Shown piece by piece: positions 43,622-55,033 of a stretch of 64,000 nt of DNA (positions are counted from its first letter, which is position 1; each line of letters begins with the position of its first letter). The stretch covers positions 12,226,538 to 12,290,537 of the forward strand of contig OY757017.1 in the NCBI GenBank assembly GCA_963580285.1, read 5' to 3'. Both the position numbers and the translations under genes were made by a program. This DNA comes from Lucinisca nassula. Taxonomy: Eukaryota; Mollusca; Bivalvia; Lucinida; Lucinidae. The notes beneath the pieces are model-generated. The model worked only from the letters and a program-made list of their open reading frames with translations. It did no database searches and was not told the origin of the DNA.

Positions 43622-44256
43622 TTATGCCCCTGCCATTCGAAGAATGGTGGAAAGGGCATATAGCGTTGCCCCTGTCCGTCCGTCCGTGCATCCGTCCGTG
43701 CGTCCGAAACTTAAACACAGTCAATAACTTCCTTATTTCTCAATGGATTTTAAAACTACTCGGCAGAAATGTTAACCATCATGAGACGATGTGTCACGTG
43801 CAAAACCCAGGTCCGTACCTCCAAGGTCAAGGTCATACTTAGAGGTCAAAGGTCAAAAAAAGGGTCCCAAACTTAAACGCAGCCAATAACTTTCTTATTT
43901 CTGGATGGATTTTGAAATTACTTTGTAGATATGTTAACCATCATGAGACGATGTGTCACGTGCAAAACCCAGGTCCGTACCTCCAAGGTCAAGGTCATAC
44001 TTAGAGGTCAAAGGTCAAAAAAAGGGTCCCAAACTTAAACGCAGTCAATAACTTTCTTTTCTCTGGATGGATTTTGAAATTACTTGGCAGAAATATTGAC
44101 CATCATGAGGCAATCTGCCTCACACAAAACCAAGGTCCTTACCTCCAAGGTCAAGGTCATACTTAGAGGTCAAATGTGAAAAAAGGGTCCAAAACTTTCT
44201 ATGGATGAATACGAACATAGACATATTTTCAGGCCGGGGCATCCGTGTCCTATGGA
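43622..44256 (+). mobile_element. Helitron-like element, HLE-2b, 3' truncated
   Basis: 5' TTATGCCCCTGCCATTCGAA plus GTCCGTCCG run; about three 170 bp units as in HLE-2a, including a perfect AGGTCA-A-AGGTCA at 43843-43855. The 3' end reaches GGCCGGGGCATCCGTGTCCT and breaks within the hairpin, without CTAG. Confidence 0.72.
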
Positions 44257-44649
44257 AAGTCTGCGTAGGAAAAGTGGCATGAGTCGGACCATTCTTAAAC
44301 CATAGCGGTTTGGGCAGCTGAGACTTAGGCAGAACAATCAGTAAGTTGCTTTTGCACAGAGCTGAAACTAACTGAACTTTTGAGTACAGGAGAACTGCCT
44401 AGAAGGTCTAAGCATGCTCAGGAGAAGTGTTGCGAATCTTACCATTCCTTTAACCCTAGCTGTTTGTTTGGGTGGTAGGGCTTGAGACATGGCATCTCGG
44501 TGTTGGGTGCTTCCCTGCAGAGCTGAAGCCGTAAACAGTGAACTCCAACTCATATAATGAAAGGTGTTTTATAATATATGTTTCATGTCCCTGGTAAAGG
44601 CATGACATATGAACATACACTATTTATGTTATCCCTTCAATGTGTCTGT
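44257..44649. other. Diverged SINE-B-like sequence
   Basis: Two stretches (44275-44350 and 44430-44550) resemble SINE-B around GTCGGACCATTC and GGTAGGGCTTGAGACATGGC but are too diverged to delimit. Confidence 0.45.
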
Positions 44650-44918
44650 CGGGCCCCACCCATCTGGGCTTGAAGAAATAGATGGGCTGCATGATGTTTC
44701 CACGTAGAGCTGAAACTGACCACAAGGAAGTACGGTAAACCATTTAGAGGATCTAAGCCTGCCCAGGCAAAGCGGTGCGAGTCGGACCACCTGTGCTTAT
44801 AAACCCTATTGGTTTCAATGGGCGACAGGGCTTGAGATGTCATTTCATCTCAATGTCGGGTAAAAGTCCCACAAATTAGAAGCAACGTCTCCTAAATGAC
44901 CTATACAAACAACAAATC
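44650..44918 (+). mobile_element. SINE-B copy
   Basis: Sense orientation: GGGCTTGAAGAAATAGATGG, GATCTAAGCCTGCCCAGGCA, AACCCTATTGGTTTCAATGG, GAGATGTCATTTCATCTCAA, and tail ACAAACAACAAATCAA. Confidence 0.78.
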
Positions 44919-44968
44919 AATGTGTCCGTAGGTGATTCTGTTAAATCTTGTATTGCTGATTTCTTTTT

Positions 44969-47900
44969 TTATGCTCCCCGAAGGAGGAGCCATATAGTTG
45001 CCGCTTTGTCCGTCCGTCCGACCGGACGTCCGTCCGTCCGTCTGTCCGAGCGCATCCGTGGGCACATGTTGGGTAGACATAAGTTGGGTACTTGCCGTTT
45101 ATTCTGTTAGTGTCCGAAAAAGAAGCCAACAAATTTAATGGGACATGTTGGGTACTTGTGCAAATTTTAGCTGATTGTTGGGTACTTATAGGTGAAAAAT
45201 TAACACTGTAGTACCAAACAAATGTCCATCTGTAAGAACGTCCGTCCGTCCGTCCGTCACGCTCTATATCTCTAAAAGTATTAAAGGTATTTAAGTGAAA
45301 CTTGATATACTGATAGAGGGCGATGAGGGGAATCGTAAAATACAAGAACCATAACCCTGTCACCAGTATTTATGGAGTTACTTCCCTTCTTAACTATTTC
45401 AATGAAAAGATTGTCCAGAGCATATCTCTGAAAGTATAGAAGGGATTTAAGTGAAACTTGATACATTGATAGATGGCCATCAGAGGAAGTGCAGAGTGCA
45501 AGAACTGTAACTCTATCACAAGTAATTACAGAGTTATTTCCCTTTTTAGTTTTTGCTATATTAAGCTTGTCCGGAGCATATCTCTAAAAGTTTTAAAGGT
45601 AATTTAATGAAACTTGATACACTGATAGGGGGCTATGAGAGAAATCGCAGAATGCAAGAAGCATAACCCTACCATCAGTATTTACGGAGTTACTTCCCTT
45701 CTTAATTAGGGCCCCACACAGTATTTTGGGTGCCCTATAGTAATCTTGTCAGTCAGTTTCAAATGTAAACCAAAACATTTAACCGGTTATAACTTCAAAA
45801 GTATTATCCCTACTCCCACTCTTACTAACAGCCACAAGACCTACATTCTGACAAACCATATTGCTTTTGTCCGTGTGTTTGTCACGCCTTAACCAAAAAA
45901 TTTAACCTCGGTCATAACTTCAAAAGTATTTGCCCTACTCTCATGAAACTGCACACACTTACTTACTATCACAAGACCTACATTCTGACAAAGGGCCATA
46001 ACTATATTGCTTTTCGGTGTGTGTTTGTCAGGCAATAACCAAACAACTTAAACTCGGGTCAAAATTTCAGAAGTATTTATCCTACTCTCATTAAACTTCA
46101 CACACATACTAACCATCACAAAACCTACATTCTGACAAAGGGCCATAATTATGTTGCTTATTTTCACTGAATTATCTCCCCTTTTCCAAAAAATATCTCC
46201 TGTTGTTTCATAACCATGGGTAATAGGGCTTTCATATTTCACATATATATTCCTTGTGACATTCTTCATTGAAAATCACTTACTAGGGAACACAAAACTG
46301 AGTTTTTATGCCCCCGCCATTCGAAGAATGGTGGAAAGGGCATATAGCGTTGCCCCTGTCCGTCCTTCCGTCCGTGCGTCCGTGCGTCCGTGCGTCCGAA
46401 ACTTAAACGCAGTCAATAACTTCCTTATTTCTGGATGGATTTTAAAATTACTCGGCAGAAATGTTAACCATCATGAGACGACGTGTCACGTGCAAAACCC
46501 AGGTCCGTACCTCCAAGGTCAAGGTCATACTTAGAGGTCAAAGGTAAAAAAAAGGGTCTGAAACTTAAACGCAGTCAATAACTTTCTTATTTCGGGATGG
46601 ATTTTGAAATTACTTTGTAGAAATGTTAACCATCATGAGACGACATGTCACGTGCAAAACCCAGGTCCGTACCTCCAAGGTCAAGGTCATACTTAGAGGT
46701 CAAAGGTAAAAAAAAGGGTCTGAAACTTAAACGCAGTCAATAACTTTCTTATTTCGGGATGGATTTTGAAATTACTTTGTAGAAATGTTAACCATCATGA
46801 GACGATGTGTCATGTGCAAAATCCAGGTTGGTACCTCCAAGGTCAAGGTCATACTTAGAGGTCAAAGGCCAAAAAATGGGTCGAAACTTAAACGCAGTCA
46901 ATAACTTACTTATTTCTGGATGGATTTTGAAATTACATTGAAGAAGTGTTGACCATCATGAGACGATGTGTCACGTGCAAACCCAGATCCGTACCTCCAA
47001 GGTCAAGGTCATACTTAGAGGTCAAATGTCAAAAAATGGGTCCGAAACTTAAACGCAGTCAATAACTTACTTATTTCTGGATGGATTTTAAAATTACTTT
47101 GAAGAAATATTAACCATCATGAGACGATGTGTCACGTGCAAACCCAGATCTGTACCTCAAAGGTCAAGGTCATACTTAGAGGTCCAAGGTAAAAAAAATG
47201 GTCGGTCAATAACTTTCTTATCTCTGGATGGATTTTGAAATTATTTGGCAGAAATATTGGCCATCATGAGACAATCTGCCTCACACAAAACCAGGGTCCT
47301 TACCTACAAGGTCAAGGTCATACTTAGAGGTCAAATTTGAAAAAAGGGTCCAAAACTTAAACACGGTCAATAACTTTCTATTGATGAATATGAACAGACA
47401 TATTTTCAGGCGGGGGCATCCGTGTCCTATGGACGCATTTCTAGTTTTGTCTTATGGTTTAAGATTTATATGCCCTTGCACGGAAGGGGCCTTACATTTC
47501 TCCTTATTTTTGCAGTCTTTTTTGAAAATCACTAACTAGGGAATTCTTAGACTTTAGGTTAAACCCATTTGGTACCGGAAACCCCAAAAGGGGTAAGTGG
47601 CAAACAGTACAGGCCCAGATCAGACGCCAGGAAACTTGTGTTTGTCACGCCTTAACCTGGCCCTACTCTTATGAAACTTCACACACATACTTACCATCAC
47701 AAGACCTACATTCTGACAAAGGAGAATAACTTGTGTGTTTGTCACACCTAAACCAAAAACCTTAACCTCGGTGTTAAAGTATTTTGTCTACTCTCATGAA
47801 ACATGACACACATAATTACCATCACAAGACCTACATCCTGACAGATTGCATTTGGGTGTGTTTTTGTCAGGCTACATTCTTACAAAGGGCCATTACTATA

Positions 47901-48343
47901 TTGCTTATTTTCACTAATCATCTCCCCTTTTTAAAAAAAAATATCTCCTGTCATTCATAACCATGGGTGATAGGGCTTTCATGTTTCACATGTGTATTCC
48001 TTGTGACATTTTCCATTGAAAATCACTTACTAGGGAACACAAAATTGAGTTTCTTAGCCTTATGGTTTAAGATTTATAGGTCCTTGCAGGGAAGGGGCCT
48101 TACATTTCTCATTTTTTTGGCATTCTTGGTTGAAAATCACTACCTACTTTATTTGTACTCCAAACATCAGCTGAGGGTACTCATTAGAACCTCCTCATTC
48201 AGACTGTTCCAGCGAGTACCCATAACCTTTGTCTTGAAACAAATCTTATCAAACTTCAAAGTGTATAGGATCATTTCACTAAAATAATCCTCCTGCTACT
48301 GCGCATCTTCGGGGAGCATCCCTCGGTTTCACCGATGCTCTTG
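44969..48343 (+). mobile_element. Helitron-like element, ATGCTCCCCGAAG family (HLE-8)
   Basis: 5' TTATGCTCCCCGAAGGAGGA; CCGTCCGTCCG runs; units around GAAACTTGATACACTGATAG. It contains a partial HLE-1-like 5' end (45703, TTAGGGCCCCACACAGTATT) with units around CCTACTCTCATGAAACT, and a complete HLE-2c (46306-47444). 3' CTTCGGGGAGCAT (complement of the 5' end), hairpin CGGT-ttc-ACCG, ATGCTCTTG before TTTTT. Confidence 0.7.
46306..47444 (+). mobile_element. Helitron-like element, HLE-2c, complete and nested
   Basis: 5' TTATGCCCCCGCCATTCGAA, CCGTGCGTCCG runs, about six units as in HLE-2a, 3' GGCGGGGGCATCCGTGTCCT, ATGGAC, GCATTTCTAG before TTTT. The related sequence at 48045-48075 (GAGTTTCTTAGCCTTATGG) serves as an approximate empty site, and its length matches the joined flanks with no duplication. 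Confidence 0.78.
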
Positions 48344-48348
48344 TTTTT

Positions 48349-48620
48349 GTTGTTGTTTGATTTGAGGTTTAACGTCCCAGTCAACACTATTTAGGTCATT
48401 TTGGAGATGTTGCTTCCAATTTTATGGGACTTTTACCTGACGTTTAGATGGAATGACATCTCAGTTCCTGCCTCCTAATGAAACCAATAGGGTTTATATG
48501 CATGGACGGGCCGACTCGCACCACTTTGCCTGGGCAGGCTTAGACCTTCTAAGTGGTTTACCATTACTCATGTGCGGCTGGTTTCAGCTCTGCGAGGAAG
48601 CATCATACAGCCCAATCTAT
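48349..48620 (-). mobile_element. SINE-B copy
   Basis: TTGTTTGATTTGAGGTTTAA at left, GGACTTTTACCTGACGTTTA, CTAATGAAACCAATAGGG, GAGGAAGCATCATACAGCCC at right. It starts directly after the 3' end of HLE-8. Confidence 0.75.
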
Positions 48621-48844
48621 TTCTCTGATTTTGTAGAGGTAGAATTTTGTTGCTGTTTATTGTTATATGTTGAATTTTACACAAAGAACTTAGCCATGTA
48701 GTGCTGCTGTAATTGGCAGCAACTACATGGTCATAAGTGGTATTTTAATCATGACCCATAATTTCCTATTTCATTGTCATTATAATTTTGGGATTTTTGC
48801 TAACAGTTAAAGATTTTTTTCAAGTGGTGGACCCAATTTCATAA

Positions 48845-48985
48845 CATTGTTCACTATAACATAGTTTTTGACATAACAGTTTAACAATGGACCCCAAAAA
48901 TATATAGATTATACAGATAAATGACCATAAATGGTCATTTTTCTATACAATCTATATTTTTTATTTGGATGTAACAGGACTGTTT
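48845..48985. repeat. Fold-back family with TATAGATTAT core, copy 2
   Basis: ATATATAGATTATACAGATAAATG is mirrored by TTTCTATACAATCTATATTTT around AATGACCATAAATGGTCATT. The flanks TATAACATAGTTTTTGACAT match the copy at 23640. Confidence 0.6.
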
Positions 48986-49170
48986 AACTAACATTGGTTT
49001 TGCTTTTGTGTTAAAAACTTAAAAAGAGGTTATAGTGTATTTATTTAAGGAGTTTGGAATTTTGGAAATGTATGAATGCTTGTGTCATTGAATTCAGAAG
49101 CAGTTTCTTAATTGCCATAAAATTTGCCAGTGGCAGTATAGGCAAGCTTTCAAGTGATGTAGTACCATTT

Positions 49171-49385
49171 TAACCCATTCCATGTGGGAAACCCCTAAAG
49201 GGGTACCTTGGAAAACAGTGCATGCCCAGATCAGACACCACAGATCAGGGCTTGCACTATTTGCTAACAGAATTTTCTGCCAAAAACAGAATAAAAGTGG
49301 AAAAATAGACCTGACACCCCTTATATGACAAATGGACTTGTCCAACATAAAGCAATGAAAGAGTCCGCTAGCATACATCGGGTTA
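49171..49385. mobile_element. MITE, TAACCCATTGCATG family, copy 2
   Basis: Starts TAACCCATTCCATGTGGGAA, ends CATACATCGGGTTA (imperfect inverted ends). It contains the block CCTTATATGACAAATGGACT and gives the uninterrupted version of the site where HLE-9a inserted at 52095. Confidence 0.68.
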
Positions 49386-49476
49386 TTATATTAGTTGTAA
49401 AGAAAGCGGTGTGCAGGTTTGTACTAATACCAAATCTCTTAATCAAACTTCTATGTTTGTGTTCTATTTCCAACAG

Positions 49477-49550
49477 GATGTTGATACAATCTACCTGTCT
49501 CAAGATTCCAAGGAGCTATGTCTACGAGACTTTGACCATCTTAACCCTAG
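49477..49550 (+). CDS. CARMIL: CARMIL exon (start of LRR domain)
   Basis: 74 nt exon with acceptor CTATTTCCAACAG and donor GTGAGT. It encodes DVDTIYLSQDSKELCLRDF then DHLNPR (last codon split). The DVDTIYL motif after the W of the previous exon and L-x-L-x-D-F-x-H-L are family-typical for CARMIL at the entry to the leucine-rich repeats. Phase 0 in, phase 2 out. This exon lies 25.9 kb after the previous one, the intervening intron being filled with nested transposons. Confidence 0.94.
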
Positions 49551-49606
49551 GTGAGTATTTTGAGTTGCCTTTTCTATTCTGGGTTATATGCATAAACATC
49601 ACATAA

Positions 49607-49745
49607 AGAGAGGATCTTGCGTTGTGCCCATGTATTATTGAATTTATTAAACTCTTTGAGGACAAGGGATAAAATGAGAGGCAAGGGCTCGCATTTTATC
49701 CCGTTTCTTTTCCGCAACATGTTTAATAAATTCAAATATATTGAC
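49607..49745. mobile_element. Fold-back MITE, AGAGGATCTTACA family, copy 3
   Basis: GAGGATCTTGCGTTGTGCCC, TTATTGAATTTATTAAACTC, GGGATAAAATG...CATTTTATCCC, GTTTAATAAATTCA. The inner arms match the copy at 55305 and not the copy at 11362. Confidence 0.65.
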
Positions 49746-49749
49746 AAAT

Positions 49750-49825
49750 ATGCTAATATTTTTGCTGAAAGAATGTGAGCAGCTGTTGCAAATGCAAAAG
49801 CTGCTTTCATTTTTTTCAGCAAAAA
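49750..49825. repeat. Palindrome, GAGCAGCTTTTGC family, copy 2
   Basis: TTTTTGCTGAAAGAATGTGA, GCAGCTGTTGCAAATGCAAAAGCTGC, TTTTTTTCAGCAAAAATA. Confidence 0.62.
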
Positions 49826-49831
49826 TAACTA

Positions 49832-51672
49832 CCGTATTGTGCTTAAAAATTGGGACAGAAAAAAATAAACACTTTTTGAGCTGTCCCAATATTTAGGTCG
49901 ATGAAAAATGATTATATTTTTAGGTGTCCCAAAACTTTGGTTTGGGGTCGAAGGGGTAGTCGCAATGCGCCGCAAAAGCCAAAAAGTATTGGCGCATATC
50001 GACAAGAGAAAACATCTAACTGATCTGAGCTTAGGACCTTATGAAGTTATGACGCCAAAAAAAAATCGTCTGCAACTATCAGTCTTTTTGAGTAAAACTA
50101 GACCAGTAAGTAAATCGCAATAATTACTGCACTGTCAATTCAGAAACAAACCATCTGTGTATTTATTATGGTTCAAGTATGACACTATTGTTAATCCCTG
50201 ACATATAATTGCCACCCTGCGGTGCGTGTCGATAAGGTGTGAAAATATGGTCAAGTTATGTCTCTAATTGGCGTTTATCCTCCAATCATAAAATTTAATC
50301 CACAATCAATGTGAAAATGATTTAATTGCTCTTCAGACAATTAGCTACATCTAAAGGAAGATATTTTCATAATAAAAACGGACTTTTCTGCGATCTCATG
50401 AATTGTTATGTTTGGCGCCAAATAGCAGACGCTGGGCGGGAAAAGTCGAACGCTGTTGTTGGTTATTGACACGGAGCTTCTGTGGATAATTCGGGGGGCT
50501 GTGCAAAGCGCTGGTTTTCTATCCACCTCTATTCACAACCGTTTAGCTATCGAGAAAAGATTTTTTACCAGTACCGATTTATATCAATTCAAAAATCACC
50601 GATCGGCTTTTTCCGTATGTATGGTCTTCGCGGGACATTGCAGGAAAAAAGCCTGCAGTCCATGACCTCGCAGAAAACAACAAACAATCTATCAAACAAA
50701 CAAATAAGCAAGCATGCAAAATGGAAAATTTTGAAATGAAGATAAAAAAAGTTTCATGATTTTTCCGGTTCGTCAGAAGAAAATAGGATTGCATTAGCCC
50801 TGAAGTTATCGGCCGAGGACGTAGTTTTATATATTAATTGTTCATCGTTTTTTGTTATTATTATTATCCTCTTTTCTTTTAAAAAATATTATTTATGGCG
50901 AAAAAAAGACACACAGAACAAAAAATATAATAAAAATATGCAAATTTGCAAGTGACTGCCACATGTCTGGTCACGTGGCGGTCACATGATATGGATTTAA
51001 AAAATGGCGGCCACAGATCGGTAAAATCGTTGCCAGGTTTATGTTCAGACACAAATAAATTGATTAGGTGATCAGAAATGCTAATGCTTGTAATTCTTTA
51101 ATTTCAATTCGGTGTATATTGATGAACTAGACAAAAGTGCCCAGTGGGGCACGTATACCCCCGGCCAGTGCCGAACTACAAAGGGAAATAACTCTAAAAG
51201 GCCTGACCCCTTGGCCCTTATTTTCTTTCCCACTATACAAGTAGTCATACTGATCATGTGTGCAAAATTTCAAGTTTCTATGTGAAGCAGTTCCTGAGAT
51301 ATCTTTGACACAAAATAATTGTTTACAGACACACAGACGGAAAAGACAAAAACTATATACCCCCATGGCATACGCCGGGGGTATAATAATTCTTTTACTG
51401 GATAAAATCGGCTCTGAATATCTTCATTTCATCACGGTAAGATTTGGCAAGCAAAGGACAAGCTGAAAAAATAAAAATCGTCATGTGCGGCATTTTTCTT
51501 CTTACGTTTTCGTAAAAATAAACCTGTCCCAATTCTTTGGAAAGAAAAATTACATAATTTTCTTGTGATTTTTAGTATGTCCCAAATCTTTGGACTGTCA
51601 AAAATAATTATTTTCAAGATTTTCAACCGTGTCCCAAAACTTTGGGTGTCCCAATCTTTAAGCACAATACGG
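49832..51672. mobile_element. Inverted-repeat DNA transposon with TA flanks, non-autonomous
   Basis: The ends CCGTATTGTGCTTAAAAATT and, inverted, CCGTATTGTGCTTAAAGATT continue into GGGACA, giving a 26 bp terminal inverted repeat with one mismatch. TA flanks both sides (49830-49831, 51673-51674), a TA target duplication as in Tc1/mariner-type elements. TGTCCCAA/TTTGG words recur near both ends (49885, 49925; 51525, 51575, 51632, 51645). No transposase is recognisable. A Helitron-like element (51127-51386) is nested on the - strand. Confidence 0.75.
51127..51386 (-). mobile_element. Helitron-like element, ATACCCCCGGC family (HLE-10), minus strand
   Basis: Read on the - strand: TTATACCCCCGGCGTATGCC folds with GGGGGTATATAG, a single unit body, then GGCCGGGGGTATAC (complement), hairpin GTGCCC-cact-GGGCAC, TTTTGTCTAG before TT. 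About 260 bp, the only copy in - orientation. Confidence 0.72.
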
Positions 51673-52094
51673 TACATTAAATATTGTCCTTACTAGAATA
51701 GTTACAATTTGACCACTAACAAGCTTGTTAAGCTAACAAGGCTTTGAACAACTGGGCCCAGATGATTCTCCCATCCTTTATTGTTTGGGGATATTGTGAA
51801 TGCTTCTGTCTGTCAATCCGTCTGTCTGTTGGTCACGCTGTCTCCTCTTAGACCACTAATTGGAATGCACCAGATTTGGCATGTCTTGTGTGTGCGTGAG
51901 CAACATGACATTTGGCTTTGCTGTGGAGATAGCATGGAAATTCGCATTCCAGTTTTTTCTTGCATCTCCATTTAACCATATGAAGTGGGAGCTCACCAAA
52001 ATTGCCTAGTTTAACCCATTGTATTCTAGTGGACTCTTCTGTTTCTATATGCTGGACAAGTCCATTTGTCATATAAGGGGTGTCAGGCCCATTT

Positions 52095-53268
52095 TTGTCG
52101 CGCCTGCTAATAGGCGCCCGGTTTTCCGTCCGTTTGTCCGTTCGTCCGTCCGTTTGTCCGTCCGTTCGTCCGTCCGTCCGTCCGTCCGTTTGTCAAGGCG
52201 TCAACATTTGCGACCACCCTAGCGTTCACCCTAAGGTTCAAGTTTATTTCTCAAGAACTATAAGCGCCCCCGCCCATAGGGGCTTGAAGAAATATATGGG
52301 CTGCACGATGCTTCCACGCAGAGCTGAATCCGGCCCGCACACTACTACTGGTAAACCGCTTAGAGGATCTAAGCCTGTCCAGGAACCGCGGTGCGAGGCG
52401 GACCGTCCATGCTAATAAACCCTATTGGTTTCATTGGGCAACAGGGCTTGAGATGTCATTTCAATTCAATGTCGGGTAAAAGTCACACAAAATTGGAAGC
52501 AACGTCTCCAAAATGACCTTTACAGTGTTGACGGGGACGTTAAACCTCAAATCAAACAAACAAAACAAACAAGAACTATAAGAGCTTCATTTATGATACT
52601 TCGTACAAACTTGTATCACTGGATTTGTGATACTTCGTACAAACTTGTATCTGGGGATGACAACTTACATGCAAGCAACCATATTTGACCTTGACCTACA
52701 TTTCATGGTTCACTGACTTTGTAAAATATTGTGACCACCCTAGCGTTCACCCTGAGGTTCAAGTTTATTTCTCAAGAACTATAAGAGCTTCATGAATGAT
52801 ACTTGGTACAAACTTGTATCTGGCGGTGACAACTTACATGCAAGCATCCATATTTGACCTTGACCTACATTTCATGGTTCACTGACTTTGTAAAATATTG
52901 TGACCACCCTAGCGTTTACCCTGAGGTTCAAGTTTATTTCTCAAGAACTATAAGAGCTTCATTAATGATACTTGGTACAAACTTGTATCAGGGTATGGTA
53001 ACTTAAATGCAAGCATCCATATTTGACATTGACCTATATTTCATGGTTCACTGACTTTGTAAAATATTGCGACCACCCTAGCGTTCACCCTAATGGTCAA
53101 GTTTATAACTCAAGAACTATAGGAGCTACATTAATGATACTTGGTACAAGCTTGCATTTAAGAATGGAAACTTTTGTGCAAGCATCTATGTTTGACCTTG
53201 ACCTACATATCATGGTTGGGTGACTTTGCGCCCCCACAGGCGCGACATAGCCTTCGGCGGAATTCTTG
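52095..53268 (+). mobile_element. Helitron-like element, TCGCGCCTG family (HLE-9a), nested
   Basis: 5' TTGTCGCGCCTGCTAATAGG with GCGCC fold, CCGTCCGTTTGTCCG runs, about five units of roughly 160 bp with GCGACCACCCTAGCGTTCAC, TTGACCTTGACCTACATTTC. 3' CACAGGCGCGACATA (complement), hairpin GCC-ttc-GGC, GGAATTCTTG before TTTCG. A SINE-B is nested at 52265. Compared with the MITE copy at 49171 there is no target duplication. Confidence 0.78.
52265..52570 (+). mobile_element. SINE-B copy with 12 bp target duplication
   Basis: Flanked by AAGAACTATAAG at 52253-52264 and 52571-52582. Reads GGGGCTTGAAGAAATATATG, GGAAGCATCGTG-type block, GACGGGGACGTTAAACCTCA and ends AAACAAACAAAACAAAC. This copy fixes the sense strand and 3' end of the family. 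Confidence 0.88.
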
Positions 53269-53484
53269 TTTCGTTTTAATTCTATTTTTGACAGAAAATT
53301 CTGTCAGCAAATAGTGCAACCCTGATCAGATGCCGCGTTCTGTGGCGTCTGATCTGGGCCTGTACTGTTTGTCAAGGTACCCCTGTAGGGGTTTTTCCCC
53401 CTGCATGCAATGGGTTGAAGGATTCTTTGTTGTGAAAACAATCACAAAGTGAAGAAATTTATTGAATAATTTCTGTTCTTTCAG

Positions 53485-53560
53485 GGATTTGGTACCAATT
53501 GTTTCAGCCTTATTACACAACCCATGGTTCAAAGTTCTCAATGCTAACAATGTTAAACTG
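53485..53560 (+). CDS. CARMIL: CARMIL exon (LRR domain)
   Basis: 76 nt exon with acceptor TCTGTTCTTTCAG and donor GTAAGT. It encodes (R)DLVPIVSALLHNPWFKVLNA then NNVKL. The pattern DL[IV]PI[IV]xALxxNxWFxxL is known from the first CARMIL leucine-rich repeat. Phase 2 in, phase 0 out. Confidence 0.92.
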
Positions 53561-53635
53561 GTAAGTAACCATTTGTGACATTGCCATTAAAAATTAAGGT
53601 TAATTTTCTAGCCTGCTTTTCTAGACAAATAAAGT

Positions 53636-54000
53636 GAAATTACGCTATTAAGACCATCTAAAATTAAGACTTAATTCTGCTTTTAAAAGCTTATTTTGAA
53701 AGCTTCACTTAATTTTCCTTTGTGATTTCCGCCTCCAGTGTCCTTGGTTCATGGACCACCTTTGGGACTGTTCCAAGGTGGTCTTAATATAGGAATTTTA
53801 CTGCACTACAGAAAAGTGGAATGTCATCTTCTGTATTTATGTTGGGTGCTTTAAGGGCTCAGAACATTTTGGCAAGATAGTCATTCTGTAAAATTCTTAA
53901 AAATGTGCACACCTTGAGTGCTTGCTGTAATTATCCTAAAATCTAAACAAATTTGTTCCATGATCCTGTAAGGAGGCCAAAAAGTGCAAGCGGAAAGGCA
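53636..54000. other. Intron with degenerate fold-back
   Basis: TTACGCTATTAAGACCATCT and AAGGTGGTCTTAATATAGGA are inverted relatives; the same family is seen at 3110-3200 inside Ngaro-1. Nothing else recognised. Confidence 0.45.
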
Positions 54001-54007
54001 AATAGTG

Positions 54008-54064
54008 TAGACCCTGATCAGACTGCTCCTTCAGGAGCAGTCTGATCTGGGTCTGCACTGTTTG
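54008..54064. repeat. Palindrome, CCTGATCAGACTGCTCC family
   Basis: GTGTAGACCCTGATCAGACT, GCTCC, then GGAGC and AGTCTGATCTGGGTCTGCAC. Further copies at 57850-57970. Confidence 0.75.
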
Positions 54065-54544
54065 CTTAGGCCTGTCTGTCCCAATACTTGTCTGTCCCAA
54101 TACTTAGAGAATTTGTTAGATTAGAAGATTCTTGGGTGGGACCTTAGATATTATATCCATTTTGTATGGGAGACACAAACACAGAGACTAACAAACAGTG
54201 CAAGCCCTGATCAGACACTGCATTTCGCAGAATCTTATAAGGGCTTGCACTGTTGACAAAATGTTCAGTTGAGGGTAAGCTTTTCTGATTGGCCAAAGTC
54301 TGTTCATTTTGCATTGTCAATCATGCAGCATCCAAAATTTGCTTTAAACATCTTTTCCTCAGTTGTTGGGCCATTTGCATTCAAACTTTACAGGATTGCT
54401 GCTTAGGTTGCCCTCTACCAAAATAGATAAAATGGTTCTTGCCAATGAACAAGAAGGCTGCCAGATCTAAAAATAGAAGAAAAAAAAACACAATAAAAGT
54501 CTACTCTTGCTATACCCTTAGGACAAGGGAGGCTTCTGATACAT

Positions 54545-55033
54545 GCTTCTTCAGAAGCCATCTGATCAGTATCTACAGGCTTCTTCAGAAGTCAACTGAT
54601 CAAGATCTATAGGCTTCTTCAGAAGTCAACTGATCAAGATCTATAGGCTTCTTCAGAAGTCAACTGATCAAGATCTATAGGCTTCTTCAGAAGCCATCTG
54701 ATCAGGATCTACAGGCTTCTTCAGAAGTCAACTGATCAGGATCTACAGGCTTCTTCAGAAGTCAACTGATCAAGATCTATAGGCTTCTTCAGAAGTCAAC
54801 TGATCAAGATCTATACGCTTCTTCAGAAGCCATCTGATCAGGATCTACAGGCTTCTTCAGAAGTCAACTGATCAAGATCTATAGGCTTCTTCAGAAGTAA
54901 ACTGATCAAGATCTATAGGCTTCTTCAGAAGCCATCTGACCAGGATCTACATCCTTCTGATACAGGCTTCTTTAGGAGCCATCTGAACAGGATCTACTGG
55001 CTTCTTCAGAAGCCATCTGATCAGGATCCACCC
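54545..55033 (+). repeat. 34-bp tandem array (about 14 units)
   Basis: Unit AGGCTTCTTCAGAAGTCAAC followed by TGATCAAGATCTAT. Two variants alternate: GTCAACTGATCAAGATCTAT and GCCATCTGATCAGGATCTAC, with a short unrelated insert near 54951-54963. The second variant equals the arm of the palindrome at 11899-11962 (GAAGCCATCTGATCAGGATC), so the array grew from a fold-back arm. A half palindrome CTTCTTCAGAAG lies in each unit. Confidence 0.9.

Larger units (their letters stand above)
52012..53416. mobile_element. MITE, TAACCCATTGCATG family, copy 3, split by HLE-9a
   Basis: Left part TTAACCCATTGTATTCTAGT to 52094, right part from 53269 to GCATGCAATGGGTTG. The inner part carries CCTGATCAGATGCC against GGCGTCTGATCTGGG. 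Confidence 0.7.

Noticed and set aside
9000..53000. CRISPR-like arrays
   Set aside because: The tandem repeats have adjacent units with no unique spacers, and the genome is eukaryotic.
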